The position numbers and the translations under genes are program-made. Shown piece after piece: positions 51,828-60,364 of a stretch of DNA of 64,000 bases. How positions within the stretch are numbered: the stretch's first letter is position 1; every line of letters starts with the position of its first letter. This stretch comes from Flavobacterium erciyesense (lineage in GTDB: Bacteria > Bacteroidota > Bacteroidia > Flavobacteriales > Flavobacteriaceae), in contig NZ_JAGPXB010000001.1 of assembly GCF_018069925.1 (NCBI RefSeq), forward strand, positions 62,001 through 126,000, given 5' to 3'. Under the pieces are notes generated by a model. It was given only the letters and a program-made list of their open reading frames with translations, searched no databases and had not been told where the DNA came from.

Positions 51828-51835
51828 TATCTTTG
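51828..51835 (+). promoter_or_regulatory. -7 promoter element of the repeat lipoprotein gene
   Basis: TATCTTTG matches exactly, 37 bases before the ATG. Confidence 0.6.
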
Positions 51836-51871
51836 CCACGAATTAATAATTAACCTTTATATTAAATTAAG

Positions 51872-52105
51872 ATGAAAAAAGTATTTTTAAGTTTAGCTGC
51901 TGTTGCTGTATTAACTGTTGTTTCTTGTAAAAAAGCTGATGCTCCTGCTGAAGGAACTGAAACTGCTGTTGACTCTGCTGCTATGGTAGTTGATTCTGCT
52001 GCACAAGTTGTTGATTCTGCTGCTCAAGTAGTTGATTCTGCTGCTGCTGCTGGAACTGAAGCTGCTGAGGTTGCTACAGAAGCTGCTGAAGCTGTAAAAA
52101 AATAA
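51872..52105 (+). CDS. Small repeat lipoprotein (77 aa)
   Basis: This 77-residue protein has a lipoprotein signal peptide (lipobox VVSC, Cys19). The mature chain is built on a repeated unit: AVDSAAM, VVDSAAQ, VVDSAAQ, VVDSAAA, then an Ala/Glu/Thr stretch ending in KK. The DNA shows a 21-base tandem repeat (GTWGTTGATTCTGCTGCWCAA pattern, with W = A or T), so the number of units may vary between strains. I recognise the general type of Ala-rich lipoprotein but no family. It probably coats the outer membrane or periplasmic face; function unknown. Confidence 0.75.
   Translation: MKKVFLSLAAVAVLTVVSCKKADAPAEGTETAVDSAAMVVDSAAQVVDSAAQVVDSAAAAGTEAAEVATEAAEAVKK
51987..52049 (+). repeat. 21-base in-frame tandem repeat
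   Basis: Three adjacent 21-base copies encode VVDSAAQ-type units inside the small lipoprotein gene; copies differ at a few third-codon positions. Confidence 0.75.
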
Positions 52106-52130
52106 TTAGAATCTAAATTCTAAAGATTTT

Positions 52131-52162
52131 AAAGCCATCCGCTTAGCGAGATGGCTTTTTTA
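52131..52162 (+). terminator. Terminator after the repeat lipoprotein gene
   Basis: AAAGCCATC pairs with GATGGCTTT, followed by T residues. Confidence 0.85.
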
Positions 52163-52194
52163 TGCCATAAAATGAAATAATTTCATATCGCAAA

Positions 52195-52238
52195 ACAAAA
52201 AAGAGTCTTGAATACGTTATCGTTTTCAAGACTCTTTT
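52195..52238 (-). terminator. Terminator after the YegP-like gene
   Basis: AAAAGAGTCTTGAA pairs with TTCAAGACTCTTTT around a 12-base loop; the minus strand continues into T residues. Confidence 0.82.
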
Positions 52239-52241
52239 CTT

Positions 52242-52589
52242 TTAATCTAAAAAAATACAGTCGTTGGTTGAGAAATCTAAGATCTCTGCTGCCGAGCCGT
52301 ATTTCACAATTTCATCTATCCCTTTTTGCAAACGCAAAGCCGTTGTGTATTTTCGACTGGTAGCAAAATGATGCCCTTCGAGAACTACTTTAAAAAAAAA
52401 CTTCCCACTGGTCGATTTAAATTTTAAAAAATCAGCTGACGAAAGTACTTTTTTAAAATGTTCAATAGCCTCCTCGGCCTCGAACTTTAATTCGTAACTC
52501 AAACTTGTAAAAATCACTTTCCCTTTCCTTGAGGTAAAAACAAACTTATACTCGTCATTGTAACGCTTACTTATCACAAAAGCCCCCAT
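52242..52589 (-). CDS. YegP-like protein (two DUF1508 repeats)
   Basis: This 115-residue protein has two copies of the DUF1508 unit: MGAFVISKRYNDEYKFVFTSRKGKVIFTS and LKFKSTSGKFFFKVVLEGHHFATSRKYT (shown in part). Each unit is a small beta-sheet seen in E. coli YegP. The second unit is more diverged. No function is known. It stands alone between its terminator and the tRNA-Leu gene. The start is the ATG at 52589. Confidence 0.82.
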   Translation of the reverse strand: MGAFVISKRYNDEYKFVFTSRKGKVIFTSLSYELKFEAEEAIEHFKKVLSSADFLKFKSTSGKFFFKVVLEGHHFATSRKYTTALRLQKGIDEIVKYGSAAEILDFSTNDCIFLD

Positions 52590-52676
52590 ATTGATTGTTT
52601 TTTCAAAATTAAACCTCGCTTTACGACTTGACCATTTTTCAATCAGAACAAAATATATCCTTTGACTTTAGGTCAT

Positions 52677-52707
52677 AAAAAAAGCCCCTTCAATTGAAGG
52701 GGCTTTT
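52677..52707 (-). terminator. Terminator after the tRNA-Leu/tRNA-Gly operon
   Basis: AAAAGCCCCTTCAATTGAAG and the following GGGCTTTT form a perfect hairpin; the minus strand then has seven T residues. Confidence 0.92.
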
Positions 52708-52708
52708 G

Positions 52709-52794
52709 TACTCAGAGCGGGACTTGAACCCGCACGAACATTGCTGTTCACTGGATTTTAAGTCCAGCGTGTCTACCAATTTCACCATCCGAGC
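52709..52794 (-). tRNA. tRNA-Leu(TAA)
   Basis: An 86-base tRNA on the minus strand has acceptor GCTCGGA/TCTGAGT (with a G-T end pair, as in other tRNA-Leu(UAA)), anticodon stem CTGGA/TCCAG with loop CTTAAAA (anticodon TAA), a long variable arm, and T-arm GGTTCAAGTCC. The discriminator is A. Confidence 0.96.
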
Positions 52795-52809
52795 ATTAAG
52801 AGGTGTTTG

Positions 52810-52882
52810 AGCGAAAAACGGGGCTCGAACCCGCGACCTCGACCTTGGCAAGGTCGCGCTCTACCAACTGAGCTATTTTCGC
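52810..52882 (-). tRNA. tRNA-Gly(GCC)
   Basis: A 73-base cloverleaf has acceptor GCGAAAA/TTTTCGC, D-stem GCTC/GAGC, anticodon stem CGACC/GGTCG with loop TTGCCAA (anticodon GCC), T-loop GGTTCGAGCC and discriminator T. It is the first gene of the operon and is different from the TCC pair at 4.4 kb. Confidence 0.96.
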
Positions 52883-52928
52883 ATTTTGTATTTAAAAGAA
52901 CTACAACACTTGTTCTGTATTGCGGATG

Positions 52929-52958
52929 CAAATTTAGGACATTTATTGGATTAAACAA
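52929..52958 (-). promoter_or_regulatory. Promoter of the tRNA-Gly/tRNA-Leu operon
   Basis: The minus strand has TTG, 19 bases, then TAAATTTG, a full consensus match 47 bases before the tRNA-Gly 5' end. Confidence 0.75.
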
Positions 52959-53024
52959 GTCTTTTTTGCAAAAAAATTAAACAAAAACGATAACAATCTG
53001 ATAACGTGTGCTTAAAAAGAGAAA

Positions 53025-55661
53025 TTATTTTCGAGTCAACATTCTTTTAATTTCATTGAGTTTCATTAACGCCTCCATAGGCGTTATGGTGTTAATATCA
53101 AGACTGATTATTTCCTCTTTTATTTCTTCTAGCAAAGGATCATCAAGGTTGAAAAAACTCATTTGCATGGTTTCAGTTTGCGCTTCTTTTAAACTAGCGC
53201 CTCTCTTCGCAACTGAATTTCCATTGAGCGATTCACTAGAATGATTTTTTTCAAGCTTCTTAAGCAGTTTTTGCGCTTTTAAAATCACAATTTGGGGCAT
53301 TCCAGCCATTTTAGCCACATGAATTCCAAAACTATGAGCACTTCCTCCTTTTACCAATTTTCGAACAAAAAGAACAGTGTCTTTTAATTCTTTTACAGCC
53401 ACATTATAGTTTTGAATTCGAGTCAGCGATTCACTCATTTCATTCAACTCATGATAATGCGTAGCGAACAAAGTTTTAGGTTGCGCCGGATGCTCATGCA
53501 AAAACTCAGCTATGGCCCAAGCAATCGAAATTCCGTCATAGGTACTCGTTCCACGACCAATTTCGTCTAATAAAACTAAACTTCGATCTGAGATGTTATT
53601 CAAGATAGATGCCGTTTCATTCATTTCAACCATGAAAGTAGATTCTCCCATCGAAATATTATCACTTGCTCCTACTCGCGTAAAAATTTTATCTACAACG
53701 CCCATTCGAACACTCTCTGCAGGAACAAAGCTTCCCATTTGCGCCAGCAATACAATTAAAGCAGTTTGACGCAAAATAGCCGACTTACCAGACATATTAG
53801 GACCTGTAATCATGATAACTTGCTGCGTATCGCGATCTAAAAAAACATCATTAGCTATATATGGTGTACCTACCGGTAATTGCTTTTCGATAACAGGATG
53901 CCTACCGTTTTTAATATCCAACTCAAAACTCTCGTCTAAATCAGGACAAACATATTGATTTTCGATGGCAAGTTGCGTAAATGAACACAAACAGTCCAAT
54001 TGCGCTATCAAATTAGCATTCATTTGTACAGGCTTGATGTAAGTTGCAATCCATGCTACCAATTGCTCAAACAATTCCACTTCTATTTTGTGAATCTTTT
54101 CCTCAGCGCCTAAAATTTTAGTTTCGTATTCTTTTAATTCTTCTGTTATATAACGTTCTGCATTTACCAAGGTTTGTTTTCGAATCCATTCGGTAGGAAC
54201 TTTATCTTTATGCATGTTTCGCACTTCGATGTAGTAACCAAAAACATTATTAAAAGATATTTTTAATGACGAAATCCCCGTTGCTTGTGATTCGCGTTTT
54301 TCAATACCCTCCAGAAATTCTTTACCCGAAGTTGAAATTGCTCTTAACTCATCTAGCTCTGTATGCACTCCGGTAGCAATCGCGTTTCCTTTGGCAATAG
54401 CCACTGGCGCATCTTGATTTAATACCGTATTTATTTTTTCGCGAAGTAAATCGCAACCATGCAAACTATCACCAATGATTTTTACCGCTTCCTGCGGGCT
54501 AGCCAAAGCCAACTTTTTAACAGGAACTATCGCATCTAACGATTCCTTCAGGTACACTACCTCACGCGGCGACACCTTTCCAGCAGCAATTTTTGAAATC
54601 AATCGCTCCAAATCAGAAATTTGCTTGATTTGATTTTGAATATCTTTGAGCACTTCTTGATTATTTTTTAAATAAGTCACCACTTCATGTCGACCTTTTA
54701 TTTTATGACTGTCTTTTAAAGGCAAAGCCAGCCACCTTTTGAGCAAACGTCCACCCATTGGCGAAAGCGTTTTATCAATCACATCAAGTAATGTGACCGC
54801 ATTTGGATTGTAACTATGGTATAATTCTAGGTTACGAATGGTAAAACGATCCATCCAAACATAAGCATCTTCAGCAATACGCTGAATTGACGTAATATGC
54901 TGTACTCTATTATGTTGCGTTTCTGAAAGATAATACAAAATAGCTCCCGATGCGATAATTCCATCCGCCAACTCCTCTACCCCGAATCCTTTCAAGGAAA
55001 CCGTTTGGAAATGCTTGGTTAAAGTTTCAAATGCGTAGTCCTGTTTGTAAATCCAATCTTCGAGATAAAAACAGTGAAAATCTTCGCCAAAAGTTTCTTT
55101 AAATTCTACTTTTTTATTTTTCGGAATCAAAACCTCACTTGGGTTGAAGTTCTGCAATAATTTATCAATATATTCCGCATTGCCCTGAGCGGTTAAAAAC
55201 TCGCCTGTTGAAACATCTAAAAATGCAATACCAATCGATTTATTGGCAAAATAAATGGCTGCCAAAAAGTTATTAGTTTTAGATTGAAGCACCTCATCAT
55301 TAAGCGAAACTCCTGGTGTTACCAATTCGGTTACGCCACGTTTCACAATCGTTTTGGTCATTTTAGGATCTTCGAGCTGATCGCAAATAGCTACTCGGAG
55401 TCCCGCTTTGACCAATTTAGGCAAATAAGTATTTAAGGAATGATGCGGAAATCCGGCCAATGCAGTTTCTCCCTCAGATCCTGCACCTCGTTTAGTTAAA
55501 ACAATTCCTAAAATTTTCGAAGCTCGAACGGCATCTTCACCAAAGGTTTCGTAAAAATCCCCAACACGAAACAATAAGCAAGCATCAGGATACTTCCTTT
55601 TGATTTCATTGTATTGTTTCATCAACGGTGTTTCCTTAACTGCTTTATCTTTAGAGGCCAA
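53025..55661 (-). CDS. mutS: DNA mismatch repair protein MutS
   Basis: This 878-residue protein recognises mismatched and unpaired bases after replication. It has the mismatch-binding domain with [16 protein letters not shown] (the Phe-x-Glu wedge), the connector and lever domains, and the ATPase: Walker [28 protein letters not shown], Walker [15 protein letters not shown], and [10 protein letters not shown]. The length and order match MutS1. It is preceded by a gap of about 160 bases. Its end lies near the tRNA-Gly promoter on the same strand. Confidence 0.98.
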   Translation of the reverse strand: MASKDKAVKETPLMKQYNEIKRKYPDACLLFRVGDFYETFGEDAVRASKILGIVLTKRGAGSEGETALAGFPHHSLNTYLPKLVKAGLRVAICDQLEDPKMTKTIVKRGVTELVTPGVSLNDEVLQSKTNNFLAAIYFANKSIGIAFLDVSTGEFLTAQGNAEYIDKLLQNFNPSEVLIPKNKKVEFKETFGEDFHCFYLEDWIYKQDYAFETLTKHFQTVSLKGFGVEELADGIIASGAILYYLSETQHNRVQHITSIQRIAEDAYVWMDRFTIRNLELYHSYNPNAVTLLDVIDKTLSPMGGRLLKRWLALPLKDSHKIKGRHEVVTYLKNNQEVLKDIQNQIKQISDLERLISKIAAGKVSPREVVYLKESLDAIVPVKKLALASPQEAVKIIGDSLHGCDLLREKINTVLNQDAPVAIAKGNAIATGVHTELDELRAISTSGKEFLEGIEKRESQATGISSLKISFNNVFGYYIEVRNMHKDKVPTEWIRKQTLVNAERYITEELKEYETKILGAEEKIHKIEVELFEQLVAWIATYIKPVQMNANLIAQLDCLCSFTQLAIENQYVCPDLDESFELDIKNGRHPVIEKQLPVGTPYIANDVFLDRDTQQVIMITGPNMSGKSAILRQTALIVLLAQMGSFVPAESVRMGVVDKIFTRVGASDNISMGESTFMVEMNETASILNNISDRSLVLLDEIGRGTSTYDGISIAWAIAEFLHEHPAQPKTLFATHYHELNEMSESLTRIQNYNVAVKELKDTVLFVRKLVKGGSAHSFGIHVAKMAGMPQIVILKAQKLLKKLEKNHSSESLNGNSVAKRGASLKEAQTETMQMSFFNLDDPLLEEIKEEIISLDINTITPMEALMKLNEIKRMLTRK

Positions 55662-55786
55662 TGTGTTTTGTTTTTTAAATTTAATTTCAGGGCGAATTTA
55701 TAGTTTTTTGGCCAAAAATGAGGAGATTCAAAAAAATTAAACAAGTTATTTAAGAAAAAATTAGGCCTATAAAACGAAAAATTACA

Positions 55787-55794
55787 TAAATTTG
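55787..55794 (+). promoter_or_regulatory. -7 promoter element of the DUF1573 gene
   Basis: TAAATTTG matches exactly, 25 bases before the ATG. Confidence 0.6.
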
Positions 55795-55818
55795 TCTAAC
55801 ATATAAAAATTAAAAGAA

Positions 55819-56268
55819 ATGAAAAAGATAATTGCTCTAGCCTTGCTAGTTACTTTGGGAGTTACTACTTCGAATGCGCAAGAGACTTCAAAGAAATTAA
55901 AAGCTAAAAACACGAAAATTGCTAGCGCTAAAGTAAATGGCGCTGGGATGGTTTTTGTTACAGAAACTATTGATTACGGGACGATTGCCGCTAACTCTGA
56001 CGGAAGAAGAGAATTTGTATTTACTAATAACGGAAACAAGCCGTTAATTATTACAAACGCTCAAGGTTCTTGCGGATGTACAGTACCAACATACCCAAAA
56101 CAACCTATCGCTCCAGGTGCAAAAGGTGTTATTGGTGTGAAATATGATACTTCAAGAGCGGGACAACCGTTTACAAAAACAGTTACTTTGACTACAAATG
56201 CAGTAACTCCAAGTAAAACATTAACTATCAAAGGAAACGTATTACCTCTTGAGGCAGCGAAAAGCTAA
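55819..56268 (+). CDS. DUF1573 family exported protein
   Basis: This 149-residue protein has a signal peptide (about residues 1-20, ending SNAQ). The DUF1573 beta-sandwich follows: ETIDYGTIAANSDGRREFVFTNNGNKPLII, then SCGCTVPTYPKQPIAPGAKGVIGVKYDTS with the conserved SCGCT and TxxAG words, and TKTVTLTTNAVTPSKTLTIKG. The fold is similar to ASH/immunoglobulin domains found in surface structures. No enzyme activity is expected. A terminator follows. Confidence 0.85.
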   Translation: MKKIIALALLVTLGVTTSNAQETSKKLKAKNTKIASAKVNGAGMVFVTETIDYGTIAANSDGRREFVFTNNGNKPLIITNAQGSCGCTVPTYPKQPIAPGAKGVIGVKYDTSRAGQPFTKTVTLTTNAVTPSKTLTIKGNVLPLEAAKS

Positions 56269-56287
56269 GGAACTCCAAACATACTAG

Positions 56288-56322
56288 AAAAGCTTCCATA
56301 ACCAACTGGAAGCTTTTTTTTT
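56288..56322 (+). terminator. Terminator after the DUF1573 gene
   Basis: AAAAGCTTCC pairs with GGAAGCTTTT around a 10-base loop, then T residues. Confidence 0.88.
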
Positions 56323-56337
56323 GATAAAATACAAAAT

Positions 56338-56889
56338 ATGAGAAAGCTAGAAAATAGCGAGTTAGACCGAAAATCGATTGCTGATTTCAAACAATCAGAA
56401 AAAACACCACTCATCGTAGTTCTTGATGATGTAAGAAGCCTACACAATATTGGCTCTGTTTTTCGTACTTCGGATGCCTTTTTGATCGAAAAAATTTACC
56501 TCTGCGGTATCACAGCCACACCTCCTAACAAAGAAATTCATAAAACAGCTCTTGGCGCTACCGAAACAGTAGCTTGGGAGCATTGTGAAAGCGTTATTAA
56601 CGTAATCACTAAACTAAAAGATGACAATATTACAACACTTGCAATTGAACAAGTAGAAAGTGCAATTTTGTTACAAAATTTTAAAATAGAACCACAAAAA
56701 CGCTATGCAATTGTGTTTGGAAACGAAGTTCACGGGGTTTCACAAGAAGCAGTAGCTCTGTGCGATGGCTCAATAGAAATTCCGCAATTGGGCACCAAAC
56801 ATTCCTTGAACATTGCAGTAAGTGCAGGAATTGTGATTTGGGATTTATTTCAAAAACTACATTGGCCGGTTAACCAAACGGCTCTATAA
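56338..56889 (+). CDS. TrmH/SpoU family RNA methyltransferase
   Basis: This 183-residue enzyme methylates a ribose 2'-O in tRNA or rRNA using SAM through a trefoil-knot fold. Signatures: IVVLDDVRSLHNIGSVFRTSDAFLIEKIYLCG (motif 1), the SAM-binding AIVFGNEVHGVS (motif 2), and IEIPQLGTKHSLNIAVSAGIVIW (motif 3). The absence of an N-terminal extra domain suits the short SpoU type. The exact substrate nucleotide is not assignable. It lies between the terminator and the C-type-lectin gene, with 15 bases to the latter. Confidence 0.92.
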   Translation: MRKLENSELDRKSIADFKQSEKTPLIVVLDDVRSLHNIGSVFRTSDAFLIEKIYLCGITATPPNKEIHKTALGATETVAWEHCESVINVITKLKDDNITTLAIEQVESAILLQNFKIEPQKRYAIVFGNEVHGVSQEAVALCDGSIEIPQLGTKHSLNIAVSAGIVIWDLFQKLHWPVNQTAL

Positions 56890-56904
56890 AGTAAATTACG
56901 TCAC

Positions 56905-59064
56905 ATGAAATTAAAAACTTTCTTAAAAATAGCAATAACTTTCCTAGTATTTACTCCACTGATAGCAAACGCAGCGATTACTGGTTCCATTTTTAAAAAA
57001 GAAAGTGACTCAATTTCTAAAAATACAAAAACAACTCTTATCGTTAACTCCCCTCGAATAGCAGCAAGTGGGAATCAAATATTTTGCCCAGGAAGTCCCT
57101 TAAATGTAGTTACTGATATTACCATTACTGGCGCCGATGCAACTGACATAGGAACAGAAGCAGTTTACATACAAATCACTGGCGATTACGCTAACGGACA
57201 AGATCTACTTACACTAACTAACATCGCTATGCACCCCACTATAATTGCTACGTGGAGTTCCGCTGAAGGTAAGCTACAACTGTCAAGCCCAATAAGTGGT
57301 GCAAAAGTATTGTATCAAGATTTTGTACGCGCTGTAAAGGATGTTGTCTTTAGTAACTCAAGCCTGAATCCAGCGGGAACAACCCGCACTTTTTCTATAA
57401 CTTTAGGACAAGCCAACTACTTACCGCGAAATGGACATTATTACCGATTTATTTCAGCAATAAATATACCTTGGCAGGATGCAAAAATAGCAGCAGAAAA
57501 TAGCACTTATTTTGGATTACGAGGCTATTTGGCCACATTAACAGCTGCAGATGAGGCACAAATATCTGGAGAGCAAGCCCAAGGAACAGGATGGATTGGA
57601 GGAAGTGATGCAGAAACCGAAGGTGTTTGGAAGTGGGTAACTGGTCCTGAAAACGGAACTATATTTTGGAATGGACTCGCCAATGGATCGGCACCCGCTA
57701 ATCAATTTGCGTTCTGGAACAGGGATGAACCAAACAATTCAGGTAACGAAGATTTTGCACATATCACAGCGTCTGGTGTTGGAATTCCAGGTTCATGGAA
57801 TGATTTATCTAATACCGGAGATACTAGCGGAGATTATCAACCCAAAGGATATATTGTTGAATATGGTGGTATGCCAGGCGATCCCGTACTTGAAATTGCA
57901 ACAAGCACCACCATGACTATTGCTAAAATCACCACCACTACACCTGATAGCCGTTGTGGCTCTGGAACCCTAAGCCTTCAAGCAACCGCCACTACAAGTA
58001 CAATAGACTGGTTCGACACACCAACTGGCGGGAATATACTTTTTAGTGGTCCTTCCTTTACTACTGAGTTTTTAACAAATTCTAAAACCTATTATGTTTC
58101 AGTAGGCTGTCCAACGAATCGTATAGCTGTAATTGCTACCGTACAACAAATTCCTAGTATTACAAGTACTAATTCACCCGTTACGCGCTGTGGCGCTGGC
58201 AGCGTAACTCTACAAGCAACTACAAGCACAGGAATCATCAACTGGTACGAAAGCGCTACTTCAACTCAAATTATTGCTTCAGGAACTAGTGTAACAATTA
58301 CCAACGTAACACAAAATACTACTTATTATGCCCAAGCTTTTAACAATAGCTGTACTGATGGCATTAGAACAGCAGTTACTGTAGAAATCAATACACCTCC
58401 ATCAGTTACAGATCAAGATTTAATTCTGTGCCAAAACGATAACCTAACTCTTGATGCAGGCATCACCAATTCCAGTTATGAGTGGTCAACCGGTGCACAA
58501 ACTCAAACTATTCAAGTTTCCTCGGGCGGCACATATACTGTAAAAGTAACCAATAGCCAAGGATGCAGCGCCGTTAAAAAAATTAATGTAGTAGAATATT
58601 TAGCGCCTACAATAGATCGAATTGATGTAAACGAAAATAGAGTTGTAATTTATCCCGAAACGGAACAGAATTATTACGAATACTCTGTAGATGGTAGTAC
58701 TTATCAAAATTCGAATGTGTTTTTTAATGTTCCAAGTGGTTTACAAACTGCTTATATACGAGAAAAAAATGGTTGCGGAATTGATTCAAAACCTTTCGTA
58801 GTGGTTCTTGCTCCTAAATTCTTCACCCCAAATAACGATTCATACAATGATATTTGGGAAATCAAAGGTCTTTTCAATTATCCACAAGCAAAAGTCTCTA
58901 TTTTTGATCGTTACGGAAAATTAATTGTAGTTCTCAACCAATCCAAAACATTTTGGGATGGCACTTTTAATAAAATTCCTTTACCGGCTGATGATTATTG
59001 GTTTGTTCTCAAGCTAGACGCTACATCACCAGAAAAAAGAGGGCACTTTTCACTTAAAAGATAA
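56905..59064 (+). CDS. C-type-lectin domain protein with T9SS type B sorting domain
   Basis: This 719-residue secreted protein has a signal peptide (about residues 1-23, ending IANA). A C-type-lectin-like domain occupies about residues 170-330: NGHYYRFISA, GWIGGSDAETEGVWKWVTGPE, then EPN (275-277, in WNRDEPNNSG) and SWNDL, the calcium- and sugar-binding pair typical of mannose-type lectins. Two cysteine-poor Ig-like CHU_C-type repeats follow (SRCGSGTLSLQAT, TRCGAGSVTLQAT). The C-terminal 90 residues (KFFTPNNDSYNDIWEI, SIFDRYGKLI, WDGTFNKIPLPADDYWFVL) are the T9SS type B sorting domain. It should be exported by T9SS and bind glycans at the surface. Confidence 0.88.
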   Translation: MKLKTFLKIAITFLVFTPLIANAAITGSIFKKESDSISKNTKTTLIVNSPRIAASGNQIFCPGSPLNVVTDITITGADATDIGTEAVYIQITGDYANGQDLLTLTNIAMHPTIIATWSSAEGKLQLSSPISGAKVLYQDFVRAVKDVVFSNSSLNPAGTTRTFSITLGQANYLPRNGHYYRFISAINIPWQDAKIAAENSTYFGLRGYLATLTAADEAQISGEQAQGTGWIGGSDAETEGVWKWVTGPENGTIFWNGLANGSAPANQFAFWNRDEPNNSGNEDFAHITASGVGIPGSWNDLSNTGDTSGDYQPKGYIVEYGGMPGDPVLEIATSTTMTIAKITTTTPDSRCGSGTLSLQATATTSTIDWFDTPTGGNILFSGPSFTTEFLTNSKTYYVSVGCPTNRIAVIATVQQIPSITSTNSPVTRCGAGSVTLQATTSTGIINWYESATSTQIIASGTSVTITNVTQNTTYYAQAFNNSCTDGIRTAVTVEINTPPSVTDQDLILCQNDNLTLDAGITNSSYEWSTGAQTQTIQVSSGGTYTVKVTNSQGCSAVKKINVVEYLAPTIDRIDVNENRVVIYPETEQNYYEYSVDGSTYQNSNVFFNVPSGLQTAYIREKNGCGIDSKPFVVVLAPKFFTPNNDSYNDIWEIKGLFNYPQAKVSIFDRYGKLIVVLNQSKTFWDGTFNKIPLPADDYWFVLKLDATSPEKRGHFSLKR

Positions 59065-59079
59065 GAGCCAAGAAAGGAG

Positions 59080-60225
59080 TTAAAAAATTTGGGAGAGCAT
59101 TTTTTTCTTGATTTCCTCCAAAATGTACAGATAGTCTTCTTGATTTTTTACAAAATCACGATCAGAAACATCGATAATTAGTACATTTAAATTGGTTTGC
59201 GACTTGATATAATCCAAATAACCGCTGTTGATTTTATCTAAATAATCAGCTGGAATTTTCTGCTCATAGCTACGGCCTCTTTTTTTGATGTTTTGCAACA
59301 AACGTTCTGAATTTTGATATAAGTACACATACAAATCTGGCCTTGGCATTTCTTTGTAAATGATATCAAAAAGATTGCGATACAAGCGGTATTCGTCTTC
59401 TGCTAAAGTGATTTTTGCAAAAATCAAGGATTTAAAAATATGATAATCGGCTACTAAAAAATCTTTAAACAAATCGAATTGCGCCAAGTCATCGGATAAT
59501 TGTTGGTACCTATCAGCAAGGAATGACATCTCTAGCGGAAACGCGTATCGATTTTGATCTTTATAAAATTTTGGTAAAAATGGATTATCAGCAAAACGCT
59601 CCAAAACTGTTTTCGCGTTAAAATCTTCAGCAATTTTGGTTGCCAACGTAGTTTTACCAGCTCCAATATTTCCTTCGAAAGCAACATAATTGTAGCGTTC
59701 AAGCGGAATACTTTGCAAAGGTTGTGTCATATTTTGCACAATAGTACAAGGACTGACATCTGTTGACAACGATACCATTTGGGTTATCGTCTTGCCCAAA
59801 ACAGGATGCTCCCAATCTAAATTTAAATCTTGTAAAGGCAACAAAACAAAATTACGATCTTGCATTAAAGGATGCGGAACTTGTAATTTTTCAGACTGGA
59901 TTACATCATTATCAAAAGCAATAATATCGATATCAATTGTTCGGGCAGCGTATCCAGTTGTGCTCTTTCGTGACCTACCTAATTGTTTCTCAATTTTTAA
60001 AACCTGAGTCAAAACTTTGTGCGCACTACTGTAGGTATGAATCACTACAGCACAATTATAAAAATCATCGCTCTCAAAACCCCACGCAGGCGTTTGATAC
60101 AAATTAGAAACACGCAAAATAGTGCCTACTTGTTGATGAATCAATTGAAGACTCTGCTCAATCGTAGCCAAACGATCGCCTTGATTGCTGCCTATAGATA
60201 GAATAACTTGATGCTGTGATTTCAT
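59080..60225 (-). CDS. folK: Bifunctional FolK-deoxynucleoside kinase fusion
   Basis: This 381-residue protein joins two enzymes. Residues 1-160 are HPPK (FolK): LSIGSNQGDRLATIEQ, RVSNLYQTPAWGF, the RTIDIDIIAFD metal site and VPHPLMQDRNFVLLPL. It diphosphorylates the pterin in folate synthesis. Residues 175-381 are a deoxynucleoside kinase: the P-loop FEGNIGAGKTT (about 184-193), VLERFADNPFLPKFY, DYHIFKSLIF, RPDLYVYLYQNSERLLQNIKKRGRSYEQ. It salvages deoxynucleosides. The frame is continuous without stop or shift, so the fusion is real. Similar fusions are known in Bacteroidetes. Confidence 0.9.
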   Translation of the reverse strand: MKSQHQVILSIGSNQGDRLATIEQSLQLIHQQVGTILRVSNLYQTPAWGFESDDFYNCAVVIHTYSSAHKVLTQVLKIEKQLGRSRKSTTGYAARTIDIDIIAFDNDVIQSEKLQVPHPLMQDRNFVLLPLQDLNLDWEHPVLGKTITQMVSLSTDVSPCTIVQNMTQPLQSIPLERYNYVAFEGNIGAGKTTLATKIAEDFNAKTVLERFADNPFLPKFYKDQNRYAFPLEMSFLADRYQQLSDDLAQFDLFKDFLVADYHIFKSLIFAKITLAEDEYRLYRNLFDIIYKEMPRPDLYVYLYQNSERLLQNIKKRGRSYEQKIPADYLDKINSGYLDYIKSQTNLNVLIIDVSDRDFVKNQEDYLYILEEIKKKMLSQIF

Positions 60226-60364
60226 AATTGATGCAAATTAACTAAAAGAATTTTAGAATTAGGAATATATTTGCGCCCACTTTTATTTGCTTAATTTGTG
60301 AAATCCTATACAACTGTGCTGTAACATTTCAAGAATTTTGCGACTGATACAAAAAATAAATTAT

